From an uncultured Gammaproteobacteria bacterium (lineage in GTDB: Bacteria > Pseudomonadota > Gammaproteobacteria > GCA-001735895), in NCBI GenBank assembly GCA_937980285.1, contig CALJQI010000090.1, positions 1 through 11,689 on the forward strand: 11,689 nt of DNA. The letters are read 5' to 3'. A program made the position numbers and the translations under genes. Below, one piece after another: positions 5,602 through 11,689 of this stretch; position 1 is the first letter of the stretch, and each line of letters begins with the position of its first letter. A model generated the notes under the pieces. That model saw only the letters and a program-made list of their open reading frames with translations, was not told where the DNA came from and did no database searches.

Positions 5602-6694
5602 TGCCCACCCCGCGATCGATGTAGCTGTAGTTTAAAATGATCTGCGCATCGCCGCGGGTATTCACCTGCGGAAAATCTTCCTGCTCCAGCACATCGCCGA
5701 ATTCGATCAGCCGTTGCAAATCCTCCGGATCGTTACGTAGTTTCAGGCGATAGGTGACGACATCGCCGGTGACCATCGCAACGCGTACGCTTTCGACGAC
5801 ATTGAGCGAGGTCAGATACTTTTGTACCGAAATCAACCGCTTGATGCCCTGCAGCGAGGACACGCTGAGCAGCAGCGACTGTTCCACGCGGCGATGGTCC
5901 TCGAGCGCGTATTCCAGCGCCAGTATTCTCGCCAGATGTTTCACCACCTGGTCGATGACGGCTTTTTTCGAAGACGCCTCGTGCTTCCATTTGAATATCT
6001 GGTCGGCAAATCGTACCTCCCAGTCACCGTGCCAGCCCTTGCCGCTGCGGCCGACGATCTGCCCCACCAGCAACGCGTCGGGCGCATAGCGCTGCGCCAT
6101 GGTTTTAATGTTTTCGTATTCCCGCGAGACGATATCGCCAATCTTCACCAGCGCGATATCCTCGAGATCCATCAACGGGAACAATACCGGCACGGCATAG
6201 TCGGAGGCAGCCTGGTCCAGCGATTCGATCAGCTCCGGGGTGGTATCCTCCGACACCAGGCGAATGTTTTCATTCACATCGTAGGAAATCACCAGCAGGC
6301 TGCCTGGCCGTTCGCGTCCCCAGACCGGGAAATTGTGCTCGCGTAGCAGGCCTTCGATCAGTTGCTGGTCGAAATCGATTCGCAGGTAAAGGCGCCCGGC
6401 ATCGAATTCCTCGTCCCCCGGCTGACTGCGATTGATATAACGAAACTGTTTGACATAACGCGCGCTGCTCTCGATAGGACGCTCGAAAGCCTGGCTGCGC
6501 AGGGCGTCGTCCGATCCGCTAACCTTGACGATGACCTGCTTGAAGGCCTGGCTGAAGGATTCCAGCCGCAGGCTGGTGGTTTGATCCGCAACCGGCAGCT
6601 CGACGGTAAACAGGTCTTCGACGATTACCGCGGCGGCCGGCCGCCAGGCGCAACCGAGCACGAGCAGCAACGGTAAAACTTTTAGTAACTTCAT
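5597..6694 (-). CDS. DUF2066 exported protein
   Basis: This 365-residue exported protein of unknown function has a signal sequence at 1-22 (MKLLKVLPLLLVLGC..., with AAA at the likely cleavage end). VLGC at 12-15 could be a weak lipobox, so lipidation is possible but not certain. The mature part begins with a domain having LESFSQAFKQVIVKVSGSDDAL at about 44-65, which I recognise as the DUF2066 hallmark, and continues with mixed alpha/beta sequence. It is commonly encoded between hda and purM in this class. ATG at 6694 is chosen because the signal peptide starts right there; the Shine-Dalgarno is weak. Its stop codon overlaps the hda start, so the two genes are one transcription unit read away from purM. 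Confidence 0.9.
   Translation of the reverse strand: MKLLKVLPLLLVLGCAWRPAAAVIVEDLFTVELPVADQTTSLRLESFSQAFKQVIVKVSGSDDALRSQAFERPIESSARYVKQFRYINRSQPGDEEFDAGRLYLRIDFDQQLIEGLLREHNFPVWGRERPGSLLVISYDVNENIRLVSEDTTPELIESLDQAASDYAVPVLFPLMDLEDIALVKIGDIVSREYENIKTMAQRYAPDALLVGQIVGRSGKGWHGDWEVRFADQIFKWKHEASSKKAVIDQVVKHLARILALEYALEDHRRVEQSLLLSVSSLQGIKRLISVQKYLTSLNVVESVRVAMVTGDVVTYRLKLRNDPEDLQRLIEFGDVLEQEDFPQVNTRGDAQIILNYSYIDRGVGN
5606..5611 (-). promoter_or_regulatory. Ribosome-binding site supporting an ATT start of hda
   Basis: GGGGTG (minus strand 5611-5606), inside the last codons of the DUF2066 gene, resembles the GAGGTG part of the ideal Shine-Dalgarno and ends four bases before ATT at 5601, the correct register for initiation there. 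Confidence 0.5.
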
Positions 6695-6714
6695 TGTTTA
6701 TCTAATCTCTGGCA

Positions 6715-6743
6715 CGGACATTTGATTTTAAGGCGTGTAAAAT
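6715..6743 (+). promoter_or_regulatory. Probable purM promoter
   Basis: CGGACA (6715-6720, four of six to TTGACA), a 17-base spacer and TAAAAT (6738-6743, five of six to TATAAT). The expected start of transcription is near 6750, about 28 bases before the purM ATG. I looked for the PurR operator used by E. coli purMN (ACGCAAACG-type palindrome) and did not see one. Confidence 0.5.
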
Positions 6744-6753
6744 AGCACACCAA
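6725..6753 (-). promoter_or_regulatory. Probable DUF2066-hda promoter
   Basis: On the minus strand TTGGTG (6753-6748), a 17-base spacer and TAAAAT (6730-6725). Transcription would begin near 6718, about 24 bases before the DUF2066 ATG. It overlaps the purM promoter on the opposite strand almost completely. Confidence 0.5.
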
Positions 6754-6777
6754 TATTATTTCCTGAACTCACAAACC

Positions 6778-7815
6778 ATGAATCCCGAGCGATCTTTGAA
6801 TTATCGTGCCGCTGGCGTCGACATCGACGCCGGCAACGAACTGGTGGAACGGATAAAACCCGCCATCAAATCTACCCATCGGGATGGCTGCGTCGGCAGC
6901 ATCGGCGGCTTCGGCGGACTGTTCGAGCTGCCGCTGGATCGGTACCCGAACCCGTTACTGGTTTCGGGTACCGATGGCGTCGGCACCAAGCTGAAACTGG
7001 CGCTCGAACTCGATCGCCTCGACGGCATCGGCATCGACCTGGTGGCGATGTGCGCCAACGACATCGCGGTGCTCGGCGCCGAAGCCCTGTTTTTCCTCGA
7101 CTACTACGCCAGCGGACAACTGCAGGTGGAACAGGCGGCAACCGTCATCGCCGGGATTGCCGAGGGTTGTAATCAGGCGGGATGCGCCCTCATCGGCGGT
7201 GAAACCGCGGAAATGCCCGGCGTGTATCACGATGGCGATTTTGACCTGGCCGGTTTTTGCGTTGGCATCGTCGACAAGGATCGGGTCATCGACGGTAGCC
7301 GCGTCGCCGCCGGCAATCGCCTGCTGGCGCTGGCCTCGTCGGGCCCCCACTCCAACGGTTACTCGCTGATCCGAAAGATTATCGAGGTTTCCGCCGCCGA
7401 CCTGTCGCAGGACTGCGGCCAGCAGTCGCTGGCGGAGGCGCTGATCACACCGACCCGGATCTACGTAAAGAACCTGCTGGCATTGTCGGCGCGCTACCCG
7501 ATCAACGCCATCGCGCATATTACCGGCGGCGGCCTGATCGATAACATCCCGCGCGTGCTGCCCGAGCAGCTGGCGGCAAGAATCGACTTGTCCAGCTGGC
7601 AGCTGCCCGCGGTTTTCGAATGGCTGCAGCAATCCGGTAATATAGAACAAAGCGAAATGATGCGAACCTTCAACTGCGGCGTCGGCATGGTGCTGGCGGT
7701 CGATGCCGAACACGAGCAGGATTGCCTGCGACAGCTCGAGGCATTGGGTGAATCCGCCTGGGTTGTTGGTGAAGTCATCGACCGTGGAGGCGAGGCTGCG
7801 GTCGTACTGGCATGA
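6778..7815 (+). CDS. purM: Phosphoribosylformylglycinamidine cyclo-ligase (AIR synthetase)
   Basis: PurM closes the imidazole ring in de novo purine synthesis, turning FGAM and ATP into AIR, ADP and phosphate in the cytoplasm. The protein has 345 residues, the same length as E. coli PurM. Family motifs are intact: GTDGVGTK (64-71, ATP-binding), MCANDIAVLGAEALFFLDYYA (91-111), GGETAEMPG (140-148), SSGPHSNGYSLIR (187-199), HITGGG (247-252) and FNCGVGM (298-304). ATG at 6778 gives the normal N-terminus; no strong Shine-Dalgarno is visible. It is the first gene of the purM-purN-DUF3108 operon and its TGA overlaps the purN ATG as ATGA. Confidence 0.98.
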   Translation: MNPERSLNYRAAGVDIDAGNELVERIKPAIKSTHRDGCVGSIGGFGGLFELPLDRYPNPLLVSGTDGVGTKLKLALELDRLDGIGIDLVAMCANDIAVLGAEALFFLDYYASGQLQVEQAATVIAGIAEGCNQAGCALIGGETAEMPGVYHDGDFDLAGFCVGIVDKDRVIDGSRVAAGNRLLALASSGPHSNGYSLIRKIIEVSAADLSQDCGQQSLAEALITPTRIYVKNLLALSARYPINAIAHITGGGLIDNIPRVLPEQLAARIDLSSWQLPAVFEWLQQSGNIEQSEMMRTFNCGVGMVLAVDAEHEQDCLRQLEALGESAWVVGEVIDRGGEAAVVLA

Positions 7816-8459
7816 GCCCGCCGCTCAAGCTTGCGGTCCTGATCTCGGGTAACGGCAGTAACCTGCAGTCGATCATCGACGCCATCAAGTCGGCCCGGCT
7901 CAACGCCGAAATCAAGGCCGTGATATCCAACAACCGGCATGCCTTCGGGTTGGTGCGCGCTACCCAGCACGGTTTACATACCTGGGTCCTGGAGCACGAG
8001 GATTATAAAGATCGCAAGCAGTTCGACGACGTGCTGCGGCATTATCTCGAAGCGATCGATCCGGACTACATCGTGCTGGCGGGATTCATGCGTATACTGG
8101 GCGCCGACTTCATTCGGGCTTTCGAAAACAGGATACTGAATATACATCCCTCGCTACTACCGGCATACAAGGGGCTGGATACCCATCAGCGCGTGCTCGA
8201 TAATCACGAAAAGGAACACGGCGTCAGCATCCACCTGGTTACCGCGAAGCTCGACGACGGCCCGGTAATCCTGCAGGCCAGTTACCCTATAAAACCCGGC
8301 GACGATGCCGAGAAACTGCAACAGCGGGGCCACCGACTCGAGCATCGGATGTATCCGCAGGTGCTGAGCTGGCTCAGCAGCGGCGACCTGTCGATAAAAG
8401 ACGGCCGGCTTTACTATGAACAGATCCCACTTGAAAAACCGATTCCGTTCGACGCTTAG
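7812..8459 (+). CDS. purN: Phosphoribosylglycinamide formyltransferase (GAR transformylase)
   Basis: PurN transfers a formyl group from 10-formyltetrahydrofolate to GAR in de novo purine synthesis. At 215 residues it is close to E. coli PurN (212). SGNGSNLQ (12-19) is the phosphate-binding loop. The catalytic triad is present: Asn110 and His112 in ILNIHPSLLP and Asp148 in AKLDDGPV. VLAGFMRIL (88-96) and the folate-loop region are also conserved. The ATGA overlap with purM implies coupled translation, and its last 44 bases are shared with the start of the DUF3108 gene. Confidence 0.98.
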   Translation: MSPPLKLAVLISGNGSNLQSIIDAIKSARLNAEIKAVISNNRHAFGLVRATQHGLHTWVLEHEDYKDRKQFDDVLRHYLEAIDPDYIVLAGFMRILGADFIRAFENRILNIHPSLLPAYKGLDTHQRVLDNHEKEHGVSIHLVTAKLDDGPVILQASYPIKPGDDAEKLQQRGHRLEHRMYPQVLSWLSSGDLSIKDGRLYYEQIPLEKPIPFDA

Positions 8460-9153
8460 CCTGCTACTGCTGTTAGCGTCGACAGTCCCCACCGGATACG
8501 CGGCAGAGTTATCGCTGGCTCCGTTCAAGGCCAGTTACGACCTGCATAAGGGCAAGCGGCATATCGCGATTACCGAGCTCAGCCTGACGGCGGTGGGGGA
8601 AAACTGGCGCTGGAGCTCGCTCACCTCCGCACGCGGCGTTTACGCCTGGTTCACGCGCAAGCGCCCTTATACAGAAACCCTCGTCAGCGGCGTCGACGGC
8701 GAGTTCCGTTTACTCGAAATACTAATCGCCGACGCCGGCAAGCGAAAACAGCAGGAGTCGGCCAGTTTCGACTGGGACAAGGGGCGGATGGAAGTGCTGA
8801 GGAAAGGCAAGCGCAGAAATCTGCCACTCAGCGGCGCGGTATACGACTATCAGAGCATACACCTGCTGGCGGCAGTTATGGGTCAGCAGCAGCAGTCGGA
8901 GATGACGGTCGACTTTTACCGCAAGGGCAAACTGGTCGAATCGCGGCTGGTCTATAACGGGCAGCATCGGCTCGAGCTGAATGGCAAATCCATGGACACG
9001 CGGGTCTATCGACAAAGCATTGCCGGCTCCGATGCCGAAATAACATACTACTACGATGCCGCCAATCCGCTGCTGCCGATACGCATAGAAAGAAACGAGC
9101 CCGGGGAAAAGCCCGCAATCCTGACCCTGCGCCAGGCCGGCCGGGACTTATAG
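8416..9153 (+). CDS. DUF3108 exported protein
   Basis: This 245-residue protein carries a signal peptide (basic MNRSHLKNRFR, hydrophobic STLSLLLLLASTV, cleavage near GYAA at 28-31), so it is periplasmic or envelope-located. The mature sequence, beginning APFKASYDLHKGKRHIAI and rich in beta strands, matches DUF3108, a family of unknown function regularly found downstream of purN in gammaproteobacteria. The conserved end includes YYYDAANPLLPIRIER (about 212-227). ATG at 8416 lies 44 bases inside purN in another frame, so it depends on the purMN transcript. Its stop codon overlaps the stop of the leftward DsrE-like gene by six bases (TTATAG). Confidence 0.9.
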   Translation: MNRSHLKNRFRSTLSLLLLLASTVPTGYAAELSLAPFKASYDLHKGKRHIAITELSLTAVGENWRWSSLTSARGVYAWFTRKRPYTETLVSGVDGEFRLLEILIADAGKRKQQESASFDWDKGRMEVLRKGKRRNLPLSGAVYDYQSIHLLAAVMGQQQQSEMTVDFYRKGKLVESRLVYNGQHRLELNGKSMDTRVYRQSIAGSDAEITYYYDAANPLLPIRIERNEPGEKPAILTLRQAGRDL

Positions 9154-9582
9154 GCGGGTAAAACCCTCTTCTTCCTGCAGACGCTGGATCTCCGCCGGCG
9201 CGAAGGGCACCTGCTCGATGAAACTGGGTAGTTCGTTCTGCTCGATTTCCAGCGTCCGCATCATCGTCCGGCAAGCCTTGATGTCGATGATGTTGTCCTG
9301 GTCGAGCAAACGCGCCCGATCCACCACCGACTGGTTGGAAGAATAGTTATCTTTTTGAAACAGCTGTAACTCATTGCCGTGCAGCACGATCGCGATCTTG
9401 CCGTGCTCATCGGGATTGAAAAGTTCACGCAGGTCTTCGGCGCGGTTAAGCACGACATCGAGCTGCTGCTGGCTGCTGACGGTGACGCTGAAGACATAAC
9501 CCGAAGGCTTGCCGTCGCCCTGTGCAAAGGCCGGCGCCACAGGCAGACTGAGCAGCAGGATCGACAGGAATCCGAGCCGCAT
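9148..9582 (-). CDS. Exported DsrE/DsrF-like protein
   Basis: This small exported protein is 144 residues from ATG at 9582. It begins with a textbook signal peptide (MRLGFLSILLLSLPVAPAFA, then Q). The mature part has the DsrE-like pattern: FSVTVSSQQQLDVVLNRAEDL, then KIAIVLHGNELQLF with a histidine near 68, and IKACRTMM with a single conserved-looking cysteine at 104. DsrE-fold proteins often carry sulfur on such a cysteine, but many exported members have no known role. A GTG at 9642 would add 20 residues and overlaps the pmbA stop (TAGTG); I prefer ATG because the signal peptide starts exactly there and GGGG precedes it, though spacing is short. It is co-directional with pmbA and probably on the same transcript. 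I am sure it is a gene and moderately sure of the family. Confidence 0.75.
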   Translation of the reverse strand: MRLGFLSILLLSLPVAPAFAQGDGKPSGYVFSVTVSSQQQLDVVLNRAEDLRELFNPDEHGKIAIVLHGNELQLFQKDNYSSNQSVVDRARLLDQDNIIDIKACRTMMRTLEIEQNELPSFIEQVPFAPAEIQRLQEEEGFTRL

Positions 9583-9641
9583 CTTGCCCCATGCGATAAC
9601 TTCGGTTACGCACAGCCGTTGCCAAAATGCCGTATGCTTCA

Positions 9642-10997
9642 CTAGTCGCTGCCGGCGATCATCATGTTGTCGATCAGTATCGAGCCGCAGCGCACGCTGC
9701 CGCGAAGGTCGATATCCTTGCCGATTTCAACGATGCCCTTGAACATATCGCGCAGGTTGGCGGCGATGGTAACTTCCTCGACGGCGTGATCGAGCTTGCC
9801 GTTTTCGACCCAGAAGCCGGCGGCGCCGCGCGAGTAATCGCCGGTGACCGTGTTGACGCCATGCCCCATCAGCTCGGTGACCAGGAATCCGCTGTGCATC
9901 GCGGCCAGGCACTGATCGAAGGATTTCCCGGTATCGGCGAGTACCAGATTATGTACCCCGCTGGCATGCCCGGTGGTCTTCAGGCCCAGCTTGCGCGCCG
10001 AGTAACTGTCCAGCAGGTAATGCTGGATCACGCCATCCGCCACCAGCTCGCCGCCATGCGTGGCAACGCCCTCGGCGTCGAAATTGGCCGAACCCAGGGC
10101 CCGTGGAATAAATGGATCTTCGCTCAGCTGCACGAAATCGGGGAACACCTGTTCACCGGCCGCATCCAGCAGGAAGCTGGCCTTGCGATACTGTGCCGCA
10201 CCGCCGATGGCGGCACTGAAGTGCCCGATCAGGCCGCGCGCCAGTTCGGGCACGAACATGATCGGCGCCTGCCGGGTTTTCATTTTACTGGCATCGAGCC
10301 TGCGCACGGTGCGCTCGGCCGCGGTCTCGCCGACGCTGCGCGCGCTGCCGAGCTGATCGGGGTGGCGACTGACGTCGTACCAGTAATCACGCTGCATATT
10401 GCCGTTCGACTCGCCGACCACTGAACAGCTGATGCTGTGCCGGGTCTTGTGCTGCGCCTGCAGGAATCCGTGCGAGTTGCCGTAAACCGATACGCCCGCA
10501 TTCAGATCAACCGAGGCGCCTTCCGAATTGACGATACGCGGATCGTATTCCAGCGCCGCATTTTCGCATTCCAGCGCAAGATCGATCACCGACTGCGGCT
10601 CCAGCCCCCAGGGATGGTACAGGTCGAGCTCGTGCATCTCGGTTGCCATCAGCTCCGCGTCGGCGAGCCCCGCGCAGGGATCATCCGAGGTATATCGCGC
10701 GATGTCGCAGGCGGCGGCGACCGTTTTGCGAATTGCCTCAGGGTCGAGATTCGACGTGCTGGCGCTGGCCTTGTGTCGACCAAAATAAACGCTGATGCCG
10801 AGTCCGTTGTCCTGCTGATGTTCTATCGTCTCCACCGAGCCCATGCGTGTCGCCACCGACAGGCCCTGCGATACCGACAGGCCGGCCTCGGCCTGGCTGG
10901 CGCCGTTATCCAACGCCAGCCTGATCGCATCGGCGACGATGTTTTTGAAGGACTGCGCGTGCGGAAATGCTAAGATGTCGTTTTTTTCAAGTTCCAT
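9642..10997 (-). CDS. pmbA: TldE/PmbA subunit of the TldD/TldE metalloprotease
   Basis: TldE (PmbA) pairs with TldD to form a heterodimeric protease that degrades unfolded peptides and matures microcins such as MccB17; it also affects CcdA stability in E. coli. The protein has 451 residues, as in E. coli PmbA (about 450). Visible family features are TRMGSVETIEHQQDNGLGISVYFG at about 50-73, the strand-rich middle, and the C-terminal MGHGVNTVTGDYSRGAAGFWVENG (377-400). As expected for TldE, there is no HExxxH zinc motif; that site belongs to TldD, which is not in this window. The ATG at 10997 sits 24 bases from yjgA, which is read the other way, the same divergent pairing as in E. coli. Confidence 0.97.
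   Translation of the reverse strand: MELEKNDILAFPHAQSFKNIVADAIRLALDNGASQAEAGLSVSQGLSVATRMGSVETIEHQQDNGLGISVYFGRHKASASTSNLDPEAIRKTVAAACDIARYTSDDPCAGLADAELMATEMHELDLYHPWGLEPQSVIDLALECENAALEYDPRIVNSEGASVDLNAGVSVYGNSHGFLQAQHKTRHSISCSVVGESNGNMQRDYWYDVSRHPDQLGSARSVGETAAERTVRRLDASKMKTRQAPIMFVPELARGLIGHFSAAIGGAAQYRKASFLLDAAGEQVFPDFVQLSEDPFIPRALGSANFDAEGVATHGGELVADGVIQHYLLDSYSARKLGLKTTGHASGVHNLVLADTGKSFDQCLAAMHSGFLVTELMGHGVNTVTGDYSRGAAGFWVENGKLDHAVEEVTIAANLRDMFKGIVEIGKDIDLRGSVRCGSILIDNMMIAGSD
10968..10976 (+). promoter_or_regulatory. Possible extended -10 for yjgA
   Basis: TGCTAAGAT within the first codons of pmbA is an extended -10 motif pointing right, giving a transcript start near 10983 and about 39 bases of leader to the yjgA ATG. 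TTGAAG at 10945-10950 is 20 bases upstream, too far for a standard -35. Confidence 0.3.
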
Positions 10998-11021
10998 CGG
11001 CGCATTTTATCCCAGACTGTT

Positions 11022-11531
11022 ATGGAAAACGAAGCAGAGTTTGACGAAATCGAATATGTCAGCAAGAGTCAGCTCAAGCGCGAAAGTCACGCGCTGCAGG
11101 ATCTCGGCAAAAGGCTCGCCGCCCTGCCCGCCGAGCAGCTCGCCCGCGTCCCGCTGGACGACCAGCTAGCCGAAGCCATCGCGCTGGCCAAACGCATCCA
11201 CAACAAGCGCAGCGCGCTCAAGCGCCACTACCAGTTCATCGGCAAGCTGCTGCGCGCGCGTGACACCAACCCCATTGTCGCCGCGCTGGCCGAATTCGAC
11301 CAGGCCAGCCAGCAATCGATCCAGCTCCATCACCGCGCCGAACGCTGGCGCGACCGCATCATCGAACAGGGTAACGATGCCATCGAAGCCCTGCTCGAAG
11401 AAATCGAAAACGCCGACCGCCAGAAACTGCGCCAGCTGTGGCGCAATCACAGCAATGCGCCCACCGACGCCAGGCGCAGCCAGCACGCGCGCCTGATCTA
11501 CAAGGAAATCAAGCAGGCCCTCGACGCCTGA
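11022..11531 (+). CDS. darP: Ribosome-assembly factor DarP (YjgA, DUF615)
   Basis: YjgA/DarP associates with late 50S precursors and promotes maturation around the peptidyl-transferase centre in E. coli. The protein has 169 residues against about 183 in E. coli. The DUF615 signature is clear: YVSKSQLKRESHALQDLGKRL at about 12-32, VPLDDQLAEAI (43-53), the basic ALKRHYQFIGKLLR (65-78), and a C-terminal helix with RQLWRNH and ARLIYKEI. It is highly helical and charged throughout. ATG at 11022 is the first available start; the Shine-Dalgarno is weak. It diverges from pmbA with a 24-base gap, and its last 23 bases overlap the 3' end of a leftward frame at the window edge. Confidence 0.95.
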   Translation: MENEAEFDEIEYVSKSQLKRESHALQDLGKRLAALPAEQLARVPLDDQLAEAIALAKRIHNKRSALKRHYQFIGKLLRARDTNPIVAALAEFDQASQQSIQLHHRAERWRDRIIEQGNDAIEALLEEIENADRQKLRQLWRNHSNAPTDARRSQHARLIYKEIKQALDA

Positions 11532-11688
11532 ACAAGGCCAGTCGATAGCTCTCCGGTCCCTTCGGTAAATGGATTTGCTCTAGCGTCAAAAGAATCCCAG
11601 ACGGCAACCGATACATTCCCCAGCGACTGACCGGATGGCCTTCGGCTCCCTGAAAAAGGTCCGCTTTCAACGGGCAAGGCGAGACGCG
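11509..11688 (-). CDS. 3' end of an unidentified leftward gene
   Basis: The last 59 residues of a frame entering from the right edge end at a TGA at 11511-11509. The sequence has balanced, protein-like composition (KADLFQGAEGHPVSRWGMY, then LPSGILLTLEQIHLPKGPE and SYRLALFRRR), unlike the other frames across the same bases, which are interrupted or of odd composition. The family is not recognised from this fragment. It converges with yjgA and overlaps its tail by 23 bases. No terminator is visible between them. Confidence 0.5.
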   Translation of the reverse strand, partial: RVSPCPLKADLFQGAEGHPVSRWGMYRLPSGILLTLEQIHLPKGPESYRLALFRRRGPA

Positions 11689-11689
11689 A

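Noticed and set aside
5822..6346. A 174-codon plus-strand frame opposite the DUF2066 gene.
   Set aside because: Shadow of an intact signal-peptide-bearing gene; rich in His and Gln with no domain.
6955..7713. A 252-codon minus-strand frame opposite purM.
   Set aside because: Fully antisense to an intact purM, with no recognisable domain or ribosome-binding site.
9627..10424. A 265-codon plus-strand frame opposite pmbA.
   Set aside because: Antisense to intact TldE; shadow composition and no domain.
1..11689. CRISPR arrays, tRNA genes, insertion sequences, attachment sites, toxin-antitoxin or anti-phage defence genes.
   Set aside because: Read for on both strands; no regular repeats, cloverleaf sequences, transposase or integrase motifs, or defence domains were seen.

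Overview
This is an ordinary chromosomal stretch from a gammaproteobacterium, with no sign of mobile DNA. The assignment rests on gene content and order. Hda, the DUF2066/DUF2069 families, the TldE-YjgA divergent pair and the arsC-wrbA / hda / purMN neighbourhood are typical of this class. From memory, the order resembles the Pseudomonas-type version of the E. coli purMN-upp-uraA-hda-yfgD region, with upp-uraA absent and DUF2066 between hda and purM. It is not an enterobacterial arrangement. The DNA looks GC-rich by eye and is densely packed, with many stop/start overlaps. I see no tRNA, rRNA, CRISPR, insertion sequence or phage gene.

Layout. Positions 1-3300 are read leftwards: a LysM lipoprotein with its own strong terminator, an exported TlpA-type thioredoxin, a GspE/PilB-family secretion or pilus ATPase, and the start of an exported NTF2-like protein that runs off the left edge. 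A roughly 300-base regulatory gap follows. Next comes a rightward operon (3612-4906) of arsC, wrbA and a DUF2069 membrane protein. It meets a leftward pair (DUF2066 then hda, 6694 to 4903) tail to tail, with the two stop codons sharing CTAG. Overlapping divergent promoters near 6715-6753 separate DUF2066-hda from the rightward purine operon purM-purN-DUF3108 (6778-9153). That operon again collides tail to tail with a leftward pair, pmbA/tldE followed by an exported DsrE-like protein (10997 to 9148). yjgA/darP diverges from pmbA (11022-11531), and the last bases hold the 3' end of an unidentified leftward gene.

How the genes work together. PurM and PurN are consecutive-pathway enzymes of de novo purine synthesis. 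Hda is the clamp-bound regulator that inactivates DnaA-ATP after initiation of replication. ArsC and WrbA are small redox/detoxification proteins. TldE is half of the TldD/TldE protease (TldD is not here), and YjgA/DarP is a 50S ribosome-assembly factor. The envelope is represented by TlpA, the LysM lipoprotein, the GspE-type ATPase, DUF2066, DUF2069, DUF3108 and the DsrE-like protein.

The most notable points concern translation starts. hda has no ATG, GTG or TTG anywhere in its upstream half and seems to start at ATT overlapping the previous stop, with a Shine-Dalgarno-like GGGGTG in front. The LysM lipoprotein lacks any normal start that would give a usable signal peptide. The NTF2-like gene also has no ATG or GTG start, and its ATT option sits in the same kind of junction as hda's. 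I did not find a convincing novel multi-gene system.
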